A stretch of 64,000 bases of DNA from an uncultured Bacteroidia bacterium (GTDB taxonomy: Bacteria > Bacteroidota > Bacteroidia > Bacteroidales > UBA932). Shown here in pieces: positions 41,031 to 49,118 of this stretch. The notes beneath the pieces are model-generated. The model did no database searches. It saw nothing but the letters and a program-made list of their open reading frames with translations, and had not been told where the DNA came from. The stretch spans positions 1 to 64,000 of the forward strand of contig CADCHE010000002.1 of assembly GCA_902801205.1 (NCBI GenBank). Direction: 5' to 3'. The position numbers and the translations under genes are program-made. Positions within the stretch are counted from its first letter, which is position 1. Each line of letters opens with the position of its first letter.

Positions 41031-42068
41031 TCATTCAAACATTTCCGTAGCTTGCCGGAACACTTCGTCGATGGCGGCGGGGTCGGCAGCGGGTTTCTTC
41101 TCTTCCTTTTTCGCCGGGGCCGTTTTCTTCCCGGCCCGGGCGGGACCTTTTGCGGCGGAGTCGGCTTTTGCTGGCGCCTTTTCCGGAAGCAACTGCACGG
41201 AATCCACCTTCGTCGCGGCTACCTGTACGGTGCTGTCAAGCGTCTGCACTTCTGCTCCGCGCCGCTCCCTCCTCCGGTCCAGGACCGGCCACAAGGCAAC
41301 CAGGGAGACCAGCAGGATGAAGATGATGCCGGGCGTCGCCGTGTTGTCGCGGCGCAGGAGTTTCTCGGCCTCCTTCACGGAGGCGGGCCGGTGCACCGGA
41401 TCCTTCTCACACATCCGCCGGATGGCACGGTCGTATTTGTGGACCGGCAGCATCGACAGCACCATACCCAGCGAGTAGAGGTCGCTGCGGACCGACGCCT
41501 TACCGCCCTTCCGCACTTCGGGTGCGGCGAACGCAGCCGTGCCCGCCGCCATCTTCAGGGTGGAGGACGCATCGGTGTCGGAAAGACCGAAGTCGATGAT
41601 CTTCACGTTATTGCCGTTGTACGTGACCAGGATGTTCGAGGGCTTGAGGTCGCGGTGAAGCACCTGCTTGCTGTGCATGTAATCCAGCGCATCGCAGAGT
41701 TCCGCGACGATCTTATCGCAGGTGTTCCGGTCCGGACGGGCGGCGTTGAGCATCCGGTCCAGGGGCTGTCCGTCGATCCATTCCATTTCGATGCAGTTCC
41801 CCAGTCCGGGCTCCTGCACGAAGGCGTAGTACTCGCAGATATGGTTGTGGCGGAGGCTGTAGCCGATTTCGAATTCTTTCCGGAGGAGGCTTTCGTGCAT
41901 CGGCTCCCCGCGGAAGGCCTCTTTCAGGCATTTGAGCACGCGGAACTGGCCACCCCGGTCGACGCGGTACAGGTCGCAGTATCCCTCGGGGTGCCCGCCG
42001 ATCCGTTCCATGGCGGCAGGGGACGAAGGTGCGGGAGTCGTTTCGAAAAAGCCGGAAATGTTGTCCAT
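41031..42068 (-). CDS. Eukaryotic-type Ser/Thr protein kinase, module B
   Basis: 345 residues. Kinase domain about 25-240 with Lys46 (FRVLKCLKE), HRDLKPSN (HRD 138-140), DFG 159-161, GTAAFAAPE (APE 182-184). One membrane helix near 246-264 (GIIFILLVSLVALWPVL), then a short basic stretch and an Ala/Lys/Pro-rich extracytoplasmic tail (PARAGKKTAPAKKEEKKPAA) without a sensor domain, unlike module A. Ends with a short helix (DEVFRQATEMFE). Divergent from the barrel gene at 42123. The two kinases are paralogues. Confidence 0.9.
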   Translation of the reverse strand: MDNISGFFETTPAPSSPAAMERIGGHPEGYCDLYRVDRGGQFRVLKCLKEAFRGEPMHESLLRKEFEIGYSLRHNHICEYYAFVQEPGLGNCIEMEWIDGQPLDRMLNAARPDRNTCDKIVAELCDALDYMHSKQVLHRDLKPSNILVTYNGNNVKIIDFGLSDTDASSTLKMAAGTAAFAAPEVRKGGKASVRSDLYSLGMVLSMLPVHKYDRAIRRMCEKDPVHRPASVKEAEKLLRRDNTATPGIIFILLVSLVALWPVLDRRRERRGAEVQTLDSTVQVAATKVDSVQLLPEKAPAKADSAAKGPARAGKKTAPAKKEEKKPAADPAAIDEVFRQATEMFE

Positions 42069-42107
42069 CGTGCGTTGAATTCGACCTCTAATTTCTTCTT
42101 TTTTCGT

Positions 42108-42115
42108 TACATTTG
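42108..42115 (+). promoter_or_regulatory. Promoter -7 element TACATTTG
   Basis: Perfect TAnnTTTG 7 nt before the ATG at 42123. Confidence 0.6.
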
Positions 42116-42122
42116 CAAGTAC

Positions 42123-43103
42123 ATGCGCCGATTATTCCATATCCTCCTGTTTCTTTGTGGATTGCTTCTGTACAGGCCGGTCGCCTTCTGCGCCGCGCCC
42201 GTGCCGGACGGCAACCCCTGGGATGCGGCGCTCGACCGCTACGAGCGGATCTGCGACCGCTGCCTGGCGCTGCGGCAGCGTTCTCTCTCCGGTGAAGAGG
42301 TCTCCATGGAGGAACTGTCCGGGCTGCTCGTCCAGCTTTCCGACCTTCGGGCGGTGCTGCAGCAGGGTTCCGGGAAGATGTCCCCCGCGCAGCAGGAACG
42401 GTTCTCCCGCATCAAACGCCGTTATCTCCTTTCGCTCCGGGGCCGGGATCCGGAGGAAGCCGTCCCGCCGCTCGCGCCGGCCGCCGCTCCGCCCGGGCGG
42501 GTCCGGCCGGACCTGCGTGCACCGCGGCTTGCCGGTTCGAGTACGGAGGAAGACGGTTTCGTGCTCCACCGCGATCCCACGGCTTCCTTTACGGTTGCCT
42601 CTTCCGCCCTCGTCCTGGGCGGGCTGTCCTTTTCCGACACGTCGGGGGCTGACGCCTTCTCCGGCGGCTTGATGTTCAGTACCGCTTTGCCGGGGAGGTG
42701 TTCCCTGTTCCTGAAAGGGCGGTCGAATTTTCGTTTCCTCTCGCCCGACGGCCTCTGTTTTTCGGACGGAACATCCGAGACGGGTGGCCTGGTCTGGACG
42801 ACCGGGGCGGCGCGCCGGGCGGCGTCCTCTTTCACCGCCGGCATCGACAGATGGATCGGACGCCGGACGATGCTCGGCGTCGGCGCGGGATATGGCTGGG
42901 ATTCCCTGTGCTGGGAGGACGCCTCCGGTCGTTGGCTGAAGGTGGCGGACGCGTCCCGGCGCGGACTGTGCCTGGATGCCGGACTCCTGCGGCACGGTCG
43001 CTGGAAAGGACGTGCAAAACGTGTTCCCGTGTATTATCTTGGCGGAGAACTACTTGATTTTAAAGTATTTACGCTGGAGTTTGGCGTAGGATTCGCCTTC
43101 TAG
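42123..43103 (+). CDS. Secreted helical/barrel protein, module B
   Basis: 326 residues with signal peptide (MRRLFHILLFLCGLLLYRPV). Helical N-terminal half (WDAALDRYERICDRCLALRQ; LSGLLVQLSDLRAVLQQG), Pro/Arg-rich linker, then a barrel-like half (GGLMFSTALPGRCSLFLKGR; RTMLGVGAGYGWDSLCWEDA) ending FTLEFGVGFAF. Same build and shared C-terminal motif as 36802-38052. Divergent from kinase B, convergent (4-nt overlap of ends) with the DNA-binding-like gene B. Predicted outer-membrane location. Role inferred only from the recurring association. Confidence 0.75.
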   Translation: MRRLFHILLFLCGLLLYRPVAFCAAPVPDGNPWDAALDRYERICDRCLALRQRSLSGEEVSMEELSGLLVQLSDLRAVLQQGSGKMSPAQQERFSRIKRRYLLSLRGRDPEEAVPPLAPAAAPPGRVRPDLRAPRLAGSSTEEDGFVLHRDPTASFTVASSALVLGGLSFSDTSGADAFSGGLMFSTALPGRCSLFLKGRSNFRFLSPDGLCFSDGTSETGGLVWTTGAARRAASSFTAGIDRWIGRRTMLGVGAGYGWDSLCWEDASGRWLKVADASRRGLCLDAGLLRHGRWKGRAKRVPVYYLGGELLDFKVFTLEFGVGFAF

Positions 43104-43681
43104 GCATCCTCCCACTCGAGGATGTTCAGCCCTTCCACTTTGCCAGCCACGTAGGGGGTGGTCTGCGTGCCGTCCGCCCGGTGGACGGATGCGATGTACA
43201 GCGGTGCGCCCAGGATGAATCCGGAGCACTCGAACCGGTCGCCGACGACCAGCTTGGTATGCTTTGCGGAGGTGATCTCGAAAGTCATTCCGCCGAGGAA
43301 ACGCAGCGTCACCAGCCGGTCCGGGGCCCAGCCGATGGTAACTTCCGCACCGGGATGCAGGACGGAGGTCTCCAGGCTCTTGGCGGAGAAGAAGGACGAA
43401 ACGATGGTGGCGGACCGGGCCAGTTCGGTGCAGTACGACTTGAAATCGCGGAAGCCGATGTAGCGGCTCAGGGTGTCGAGGGTCGCGATGCGAGGCAGGG
43501 AGGCGTAGCGGACGTATCCCCAGAGCCGCTTGAGGGTCGATGACGAAATCAAATCCCCCGTCTCGTGTTCGATGACGGAGGAAAGGAGTTCGTAATCAGT
43601 CGTTGTTGCCAGTCGTCTTCCGAATTTCTCTTCGACGCGGTGCAGCAGTTCGGCTTGTTCGGGGATATAGCGCTTTGCCAT
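43100..43681 (-). CDS. Predicted DNA-binding/sensor protein, module B
   Basis: 193 residues, cytoplasmic. Same design as 39445-40002: KFGRRLATTTDYELLSSVIE, ISSSTLKRLWGYVRYASLPR, TLDTLSRYIGFRDFKSYC, then a beta-rich half with VTIGWAPDRLVTLRFLGG, and GDRFECSGFILGAPLYI. The second half may be a ligand- or partner-binding beta barrel. Start at the ATG 4 nt behind a perfect promoter element; a longer frame upstream lacks the promoter logic. Function inferred as for module A. Confidence 0.72.
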   Translation of the reverse strand: MAKRYIPEQAELLHRVEEKFGRRLATTTDYELLSSVIEHETGDLISSSTLKRLWGYVRYASLPRIATLDTLSRYIGFRDFKSYCTELARSATIVSSFFSAKSLETSVLHPGAEVTIGWAPDRLVTLRFLGGMTFEITSAKHTKLVVGDRFECSGFILGAPLYIASVHRADGTQTTPYVAGKVEGLNILEWEDA

Positions 43682-43685
43682 ACCG

Positions 43686-43693
43686 CAAAAGTA
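43686..43693 (-). promoter_or_regulatory. Promoter -7 element TACTTTTG
   Basis: Perfect TAnnTTTG 4 nt before the ATG at 43681; predicts a leaderless mRNA and decides that start. Confidence 0.6.
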
Positions 43694-43733
43694 GCGGTTT
43701 CCCCTGCCGTAGTCAAGTTCAAGTTGGTTCAAA

Positions 43734-45671
43734 TTAGTCGGCTGCCTCCATCAGCATCAGCGCCTCGATCGAATGGAAGGCGCAGTTCATCCAGAAATAT
43801 CCGTAAGCGCGTGTGTTCTTGAGCGATGTCGGCAGGAATCCGGATCCGGTTTCCTGCGTGTTCACGAGTACATCCACAAGGGCGCGGGCCTTCTCCAGGG
43901 CCAGCGGGTCTCCCGTGTGGCGCCAGTAGCCCAGCAGGGCGCCTGCTACGTCGGAGGTGCTGCTGTTGATGGACTCCTGGTATTTGTGCTGTTCGAAGAC
44001 GCTCGGAGTGGCGTAGGTGTCCTTGTACGGCTGCCAGTGCACGAACTGGTCTTCGCTCAGGACGATCAGGTCACGGGCGTCCTGAATCTCCCGGCGGCTC
44101 GGACGGTCCTTTGCCATCAGGTAGGTGGCGTAGTTGCAGGCCGTCACGTTGGTGAGGTTCTCGTAAGGGTGGAGGTCCTGCACGGTGACGTCTTCGAACT
44201 GCGCCGTGAGATCGAAGGTGCGCATCGGTACGCGCTTCATCCACCGGTCGGCCTTCTTCTCCGCGGCGTGGAATTGTTCCTGACCGAAATCCCGCTGCAG
44301 GCGCAGCAGGTACGACAGGAAGGTTCCCAGCATCGCCCGCACCTCGTTGACCGGTTCGCCCGTGGCGATGTCAACCTTGATCGGCAGCGACCCGTCGGCC
44401 GCCTGGTGGGCACAGTAGGTATTTGCGATGCCGACGGCATGGTCGAAGTACTTCTTCTCCCCGGTGGCGGCGTACAGGTCCAGCAGGGCCTCGCCGGCGC
44501 TGATCGCCTCCATCATCATCGTCTTCCCTTGGTTCTCCTGGAAGCCGGAGGCGTGTGCGACGCCGCCCGGGCCGCTGTAGTAGGTCGGCGGGAAGCAGGC
44601 GAGGGGTTCTCCGGCGGGACGGCTCTCCCGGATGAGGAAGTCGGCTACGGCCCGGGCGATCGCCAGCGCCTCATCCCGGCAATCCGGGTCGAGCCGTGCG
44701 AGCAGGCATTCCGCACGGATGGTCGCACCCATGATTTTGCAGGGATAGGTGAAGTAGAAATAGCTCATGTCGGGCAGCGTATCCGTCAGCCAGCGCCGTA
44801 TCTGCGGCATGGCGTGGATGTAATGCAGTCCCGCGAGGATGGTCTCCGCGTATGTCCGCCCGCCCGCCCCGGTCGTTGTGGCTACCCCGGTCGTTGTGGC
44901 GTCCCCTAGCGCCGCGGCGACAGGCCGCCCCAGGGTATCGTAAGGGCCCTCGAACGGGAAGTCCCGCGTAAACGACCGCACCGTCCCCGATGCGGACACC
45001 CCCACGGGCCCCTCGATGTGTGCCGCCCCGATGACATCCTCCCGCGTATCCGCCGCGGCCTTGGCCCCGGCCGCCGTCCTGTCCTGTTTTCTCATCCGGC
45101 CACGAAGCCCCTCGACGCTGACGCTGACCTCTCCGACGGGGATCCTGTCCCACACCGGTGAAAGATCCGCCTGCGGCGATTTCGCCAGGAACGAGAGCGT
45201 CGTCCCATCTTCGCAGACGACCGTGAAGCGGTAACTCCGGGCGCCCTTGATTTCCTCGAACGGGAACGCCGGCGCATAAAGGAACCGGTGCGAGTACACA
45301 TTCCAGAACGGCCGATCCTTGCCCCGGATGCCGTCCTTCCGGCCCGTAATGCCTTCCTTTTGCGCACCCATACCCTGCTTTCTGCTTTTCCGGGAGGACA
45401 TCTTTCCCGGGCGCAGCGGTTGAAGATACTCCTGTCGCGCCTGTTCGCGCAGCGCCTGCGCCCGCTTGTCCGCCACCTGTTCCTGCGGCTTGTTTCCTTG
45501 CAAGGATTGATTCTGCGCAGCTACGGCCGCGGTTTCCCCCTCGCATTCCGTTTTTGCCTGCGCCGGCAATCCAGCCACAACGGCCAACGCCACCGATAGG
45601 AACATCGCCGCCGACAGCACCGTCACCCGGGCAGGTGCCGCCGACCATTCTCTGAAAGCCTTCGTAATCAT
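43734..45671 (-). CDS. Secreted (alpha/alpha)6-toroid glycosidase-like protein
   Basis: 645 residues; N-terminal hydrophobic signal (VTVLSAAMFLSVALAVVAGL). Residues about 45-120 are charged and low-complexity, about 120-260 a fibronectin-like domain (PFEEIKGARSYRFTVVCEDG; WDRIPVGEVSVSVEG), and 270-645 helical pairs of a six-hairpin toroid (AETILAGLHYIHAMPQIRRW; GKTMMMEAISAGEALLDLYA; SSTSDVAGALLGYWRHTGDP). This fold is used by several glycoside hydrolase and lyase families; no catalytic pair could be assigned, so the activity is open. An 18-nt in-frame duplication (about 44866-44901) encodes ATTTGVATTTG. Promoter-like TATCTTTA 4 nt before the start. Confidence 0.75.
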   Translation of the reverse strand: MITKAFREWSAAPARVTVLSAAMFLSVALAVVAGLPAQAKTECEGETAAVAAQNQSLQGNKPQEQVADKRAQALREQARQEYLQPLRPGKMSSRKSRKQGMGAQKEGITGRKDGIRGKDRPFWNVYSHRFLYAPAFPFEEIKGARSYRFTVVCEDGTTLSFLAKSPQADLSPVWDRIPVGEVSVSVEGLRGRMRKQDRTAAGAKAAADTREDVIGAAHIEGPVGVSASGTVRSFTRDFPFEGPYDTLGRPVAAALGDATTTGVATTTGAGGRTYAETILAGLHYIHAMPQIRRWLTDTLPDMSYFYFTYPCKIMGATIRAECLLARLDPDCRDEALAIARAVADFLIRESRPAGEPLACFPPTYYSGPGGVAHASGFQENQGKTMMMEAISAGEALLDLYAATGEKKYFDHAVGIANTYCAHQAADGSLPIKVDIATGEPVNEVRAMLGTFLSYLLRLQRDFGQEQFHAAEKKADRWMKRVPMRTFDLTAQFEDVTVQDLHPYENLTNVTACNYATYLMAKDRPSRREIQDARDLIVLSEDQFVHWQPYKDTYATPSVFEQHKYQESINSSTSDVAGALLGYWRHTGDPLALEKARALVDVLVNTQETGSGFLPTSLKNTRAYGYFWMNCAFHSIEALMLMEAAD

Positions 45672-45675
45672 ACGA

Positions 45676-45683
45676 TAAAGATA
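45676..45683 (-). promoter_or_regulatory. Promoter -7 element TATCTTTA
   Basis: One mismatch to TAnnTTTG; 4 nt before the ATG at 45671. Confidence 0.45.
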
Positions 45684-45892
45684 TGGAATTATTCCGACAA
45701 ATCGCACAATGGCCCGCTCACGCCCCCCCTCTTGTCAATTCCTGCCCCTCGACGGAGCATTCTGCGACCGAGAATCCCGAATTCAGAATCCTGAAATCAT
45801 TGGTAACGTTGCCCCCATGAAGATGGCTTTCCGCGGGGGGAAGGTGTGCCCAATGAGCGGAAATCGTCACCATTGCGCACGTGGATCGCGTC

Positions 45893-46588
45893 TCAGCCGT
45901 CTTCGCCGAGCCGCTGGTAGGCCAGCCGTTCGTCGCCGGAAGCCAGGTAGATGATGCCGCAGAACTGGAAGCCGTGCTTCTCGAGCAGGTGCTGCATGAT
46001 GCGGTTGTCGCGGTGCGTATCGATGCGCAGGTTCCCCTCGCGTTCGCCGGCCCATCGGAGCATGGTATCGAAGACGCCGTGGACTTCTGGATAGCTGGCG
46101 ATCCGGTGGATGACATGATACGGCAGCCGGTCGTCGAGCCAGGCACCGTTTTCAATGCGTGCGTAGGTCGGTTCCGGTGAGTGGAGGAATGCGAAATAGC
46201 CGACAGGCCGTTCGCCGCATCCTCCCGCCTGCTTGCCGCATCCTCCCACCTGCTTGCCGCATCCTCCCGCCTGCTTGCCGCATCCTCCCACCTGCTTGCC
46301 GCATCCTCCCGCCTGCTTGCCGCATCCTCCCGCCTGCTCGCCGCATCCTCCCACCTGCTTGCCGACGGACGCTGTCACGAGCATCCCGCCGCCTTTCGCC
46401 ATGTCGCTGCGGATCGCCGCGGCGGAAGGGTAACCGTCGGCCCACTGGAGGGGATTCCCCGATGCGCGCATGATTCCGCGCGCCGCGTCCAGGATGTCCA
46501 GGATGGCGGGCAGGTCCTCCTCCTTCGCCGGGCGGATGTCCAGCCGGTCCTCCGGCCGTCTTTCCCATTCATGGTCTCTGGTATTCAT
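45893..46588 (-). CDS. GNAT acetyltransferase with sevenfold Cys-containing repeat
   Basis: 231 residues, cytoplasmic. GNAT fold: LDIRPAKEEDLPAILDILDA (beta1-alpha1), GGGMLVTASV (beta2), RPVGYFAFLHSPEPTYARIE (beta3/beta4), NLRIDTHRDNRIMQHLLEKH and GFQFCGIIYLASGDERLAYQ (acetyl-CoA side). Between beta2 and beta3, residues 76-124 are seven copies of G(K/E)Q(V/A)GGC, giving seven evenly spaced Cys. Without the insertion the protein would be an ordinary small GNAT. Acceptor substrate unknown. An ATG at 46609 is an alternative start. Promoter 46679-46686. Confidence 0.85.
   Translation of the reverse strand: MNTRDHEWERRPEDRLDIRPAKEEDLPAILDILDAARGIMRASGNPLQWADGYPSAAAIRSDMAKGGGMLVTASVGKQVGGCGEQAGGCGKQAGGCGKQVGGCGKQAGGCGKQVGGCGKQAGGCGERPVGYFAFLHSPEPTYARIENGAWLDDRLPYHVIHRIASYPEVHGVFDTMLRWAGEREGNLRIDTHRDNRIMQHLLEKHGFQFCGIIYLASGDERLAYQRLGEDG
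46217..46363 (-). repeat. Seven 21-nt in-frame tandem repeats in the GNAT gene
   Basis: Seven units of 21 nt, nearly identical, coding for a 7-residue unit with Ala or Val at one site (order from the N-terminus V A A V A V A). Exact multiples of 3 keep the frame. Such arrays change length easily by slippage. Confidence 0.92.
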
Positions 46589-46678
46589 TGCTCTGCTTGT
46601 CCGTTCCATCAGGCGGCGAATCAATGTTCTTCAACATGGGTTGCCTTTTCCGTGACGTATCGTGGGGGGCGTTTCTTG

Positions 46679-46686
46679 CAAAGATA
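46679..46686 (-). promoter_or_regulatory. Promoter -7 element TATCTTTG
   Basis: Perfect TAnnTTTG about 70-90 nt before the possible GNAT starts (46609/46588). Confidence 0.65.
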
Positions 46687-46796
46687 ATGGATTCTCACGT
46701 TCCTGCAAGCCGGGCATCGGCGCAGTGGCCGGCCGGCACGACGGAATCGGGCTGCAGTCTCCCCGCCTCCTCCATTTTCCTGTGACACTTTACTGC

Positions 46797-46871
46797 CTGA
46801 CAATCAATCGATAACGCATTTTGCTTCCTTGAAATCCGAGGAAGCAAAGTGTATAAATCGCTGATAATCAG
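46797..46871 (-). repeat. 75-nt quasi-palindromic intergenic element, copy 2
   Basis: Ends CTGACAATCA ... TGATAATCAG (two mismatches) around a 10-bp hairpin TTTGCTTCCT/AGGAAGCAAA. Same length as copy 1 (14375-14449) and alignable without gaps in both directions because it is nearly palindromic; the inverted reading is slightly better and also puts the GC-rich repeats on the same side as in copy 1. Confidence 0.75.
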
Positions 46872-46895
46872 GACTTCCGCGGTCACGGTCGCAGA

Positions 46896-46985
46896 CCGCT
46901 GCGGGAAAGCGGCAGGGAGAAACGGCTGCGGGAAAACGGCAAGGAGAAACGGCTGCGGAAACAGCTGCGGGACCAGCTACGGAAA
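46896..46985. repeat. GC-rich short tandem repeats (27-nt and 12-nt)
   Basis: Two 27-nt units sharing GCTGCGGGAAA and GGAGAAA, followed by three 12-nt units CGGCTGCGGAAA, CAGCTGCGGGAC and CAGCTACGGAAA. Confidence 0.85.
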
Positions 46986-47222
46986 CAGCCCTCCTGCCGA
47001 ATGCTCGGGGAGGGCTGCCCGTTTCCCATGAAAGGATGGAATACCGTCGGCTACCAGCCGGGGTATTTTGTGTATTAATCAGTCTATCCATTTTGGCATT
47101 TCACCATTGATCGCCTCTTGAGGCATTTCCCCGGCCCTTCTCCTGGCCCATTCAGCAAGCGCATCGATCCGTCCGGCAGGATGGTAGGTTGCATAATCTG
47201 ACTCAAAACGCAGAAAAATATG

Positions 47223-47230
47223 TATCTTTA
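47223..47230 (+). promoter_or_regulatory. Promoter -7 element TATCTTTA
   Basis: One mismatch to TAnnTTTG; 23 nt before the ATG at 47254. Confidence 0.5.
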
Positions 47231-47253
47231 TTGCCTGTAATCATTTGAAGCAT

Positions 47254-47823
47254 ATGAAAAAGTCTATCGGTAAAGTGAATGCGGCGTTCCCGACCCCGAT
47301 CGTGGTGGTCGGCGCGATGTGCGACGGAAAACCTTGTTGGTTCGAAGTGGCCTGGGTAGGCATCGGCGATGCCGGCGTGGTGACCCTCAGTGTCACGTCC
47401 ACGCACAAGACCTGCGATGGGATCCGCGCGGAGAAGAAGTTGAGCATCAACCTGTTGGATGAGGCCTTGATTCCGCGGGCCGACTATGTCGGCGTGGTCA
47501 GCGGCCACAAGGTCGACAAGAGCGGCGTCTTCGCCTGGAGTGCCGGGAGCACGGGCGTTCCGCTCGTCGACGACGCCCCCGTCAGCATGGAATGCTCGCT
47601 GCTCGACATCTACGACGCCAATGGCTGCTACCTGCTCATCTGCAAGGTGGAGAATACCTGGGCGCGCGAGGAGTTGCTGACGCCCCAGGGCAAACTCGAC
47701 TACGAAGTCTTCAAGCCGGTGCTCTTCGAGCCGGGCTTCCGCTACCTGCGCACCGGCGACGTGATCTGCCGTTGTGCGGAGGCTTGGAAGGAATATGCGG
47801 CGGAAGGGCTGAAGAAAGACTGA
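47254..47823 (+). CDS. Flavin reductase-family (FMN-binding split barrel) protein
   Basis: 189 residues, cytoplasmic. Split-barrel flavoprotein: FPTPIVVVGAMCDGKPCWFE, VVTLSVTSTHKTCDGIRAEK and KLSINLLDEALIPRADYVG are the FMN-binding segments of the flavin reductase/NimA-like DUF447 group (SVxxxRxT type), followed by a second half ending FRYLRTGDVICRCAEAWKEY. Probably binds FMN and reduces flavin or a small substrate with NAD(P)H. No partner oxygenase gene nearby. The following lipoprotein gene begins 5 nt after the stop. Confidence 0.87.
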   Translation: MKKSIGKVNAAFPTPIVVVGAMCDGKPCWFEVAWVGIGDAGVVTLSVTSTHKTCDGIRAEKKLSINLLDEALIPRADYVGVVSGHKVDKSGVFAWSAGSTGVPLVDDAPVSMECSLLDIYDANGCYLLICKVENTWAREELLTPQGKLDYEVFKPVLFEPGFRYLRTGDVICRCAEAWKEYAAEGLKKD

Positions 47824-47828
47824 GCGCC

Positions 47829-49091
47829 GTGCGCCGCTCGTCCCGCATCCTGACGGTCCTGCTCGCGGTCTGCGCGGGGGCGGCTTCCTGCCGGGAAGCG
47901 CCCGACGCGGAGGCGTTCCTCGCACCGGCGTTCGTCTCGGTCTCGGCACAGACGGGGCCGGACGGTGTTGTGTTGGAGGCAGTCCTGTCGTCACCCCGCA
48001 TTGAGGAATGCGGATTCATGCTGAAAGATCCCAGCGGGGGCGTGATGACGGTTGCCGGCCGGATGGAGGGGACATCTTTTACGGCGGTTCCCCAGCATCT
48101 CCGTTCAGGGGAAACCTATTCTTTCCAGGCGTATGCGCTGGCGGGCAGCGCGGAGGTCCGCTCAGAGGAATCTTCGTTCACCAACCCGGTGCGCGCCGAT
48201 GTCGTACCAATCGTGGATCCGGCTTTCAAGGCATGGCTGCTGAAGCGGTTCGATGCCGATGACGATGGCGAACTCAGCCTCCTTGAAGCACGGGCGGTCA
48301 AGGAGATCGTTATCTTCCCGTCGGACGGGGTGCGCATTCAGACCCTGCGCGGCATCGAGTACATGCCGAACCTGTGGACGCTCAATGTCTCCGGCTGCGG
48401 CCTCACAGAGCTGGACGTTACCCACAACCCGCTGCTGCGGGAGTTGATTTGCCCGGGCAACCTGCTGACGGAGCTGGACCTTTCGCAGAATCCGCTCCTA
48501 GAGACGCTGCTTTGTGCGCCCATGGACGACGCCTCCGGGAACAACTTGCTGGATATCATCTATATCAGCAAGTCGCAGAGCGGGAATGCAGCCCTTATCG
48601 ACTGGTCGGACCCTGCGCGGATTCCTGAAGAGACGATGGTTACCTTCCCGCCTTCGGAAACACTGGACGAACGCATCGGCATGCGGGTCGTCGCGGACGG
48701 GGACCCGGGCATCCTTTTCTGGGTGTCGGAGGACGGAAAGAGCGGCCTCATGGTGTCCACGGAAGAACTGCAGTGGGAGCCGTGGGCGAAGGCGGAACGA
48801 TGGTGCCGGCAATATGGTTCCGGAGGATGGGCGATGCCGTCGATTTCTCAGTTGAGCCTGATTCACAGGGCGTTCGTCCCGGTGAACCAGGCCCTGAAGG
48901 CGCTCGGAGCCACGCCGCTATGCACGGACAATTACTGCTACTGGTCTTCGACAGAATATGAGAAAGAGCCCGGGTACTATTATCGTGAGCGTCTTTGGGA
49001 CGGTCTGATCCTCTGCTATGGATCCGACGAGTACCAGTCGTCTACCATGAACCTCACCCGTGCCGTCCGTCCCGTCACCCTCTCCCGCTAG
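47829..49091 (+). CDS. EF-hand/leucine-rich lipoprotein with C-terminal DUF1566-like domain
   Basis: 420 residues. GTG start 5 nt after the flavin reductase stop; signal with lipobox (ILTVLLAVCAGAASC). A beta domain (about 25-105), an EF-hand loop DADDDGELSLLEA, leucine-rich-like repeats (IEYMPNLWTLNVSGCGLTEL; DVTHNPLLRELICPGNLLTE), then a domain with ILFWVSEDGKSGLMVSTEEL, GGWAMPSISQLSLIHRA and YCYWSSTEYEK that resembles DUF1566/FISUMP modules (W-MPs--L--I, then YWSSTEY). Same first three parts as 40010-40948. Anchored on the envelope; probably binds calcium and a carbohydrate or protein. No enzymatic motif. Confidence 0.8.
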   Translation: MRRSSRILTVLLAVCAGAASCREAPDAEAFLAPAFVSVSAQTGPDGVVLEAVLSSPRIEECGFMLKDPSGGVMTVAGRMEGTSFTAVPQHLRSGETYSFQAYALAGSAEVRSEESSFTNPVRADVVPIVDPAFKAWLLKRFDADDDGELSLLEARAVKEIVIFPSDGVRIQTLRGIEYMPNLWTLNVSGCGLTELDVTHNPLLRELICPGNLLTELDLSQNPLLETLLCAPMDDASGNNLLDIIYISKSQSGNAALIDWSDPARIPEETMVTFPPSETLDERIGMRVVADGDPGILFWVSEDGKSGLMVSTEELQWEPWAKAERWCRQYGSGGWAMPSISQLSLIHRAFVPVNQALKALGATPLCTDNYCYWSSTEYEKEPGYYYRERLWDGLILCYGSDEYQSSTMNLTRAVRPVTLSR

Positions 49092-49118
49092 TCCGCCGGG
49101 GACCGTGCCCGACGGCCG

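Larger units (their letters stand above)
46687..47222. other. Gene-free divergent region with repeats
   Basis: About 535 nt between the GNAT and flavin reductase promoters without a supported gene. Contains the second 75-nt element (46797-46871) and GC-rich short repeats (46896-46985), plus a GGGCTGCCC/GCCCTCC-type inverted stretch near 46987-47020. Same plan as 13700-14650. Confidence 0.6.

Noticed and set aside
46217-46363. CRISPR-like repeats
   Set aside because: Units are contiguous, multiples of three and lie in frame within a GNAT gene; no spacers.
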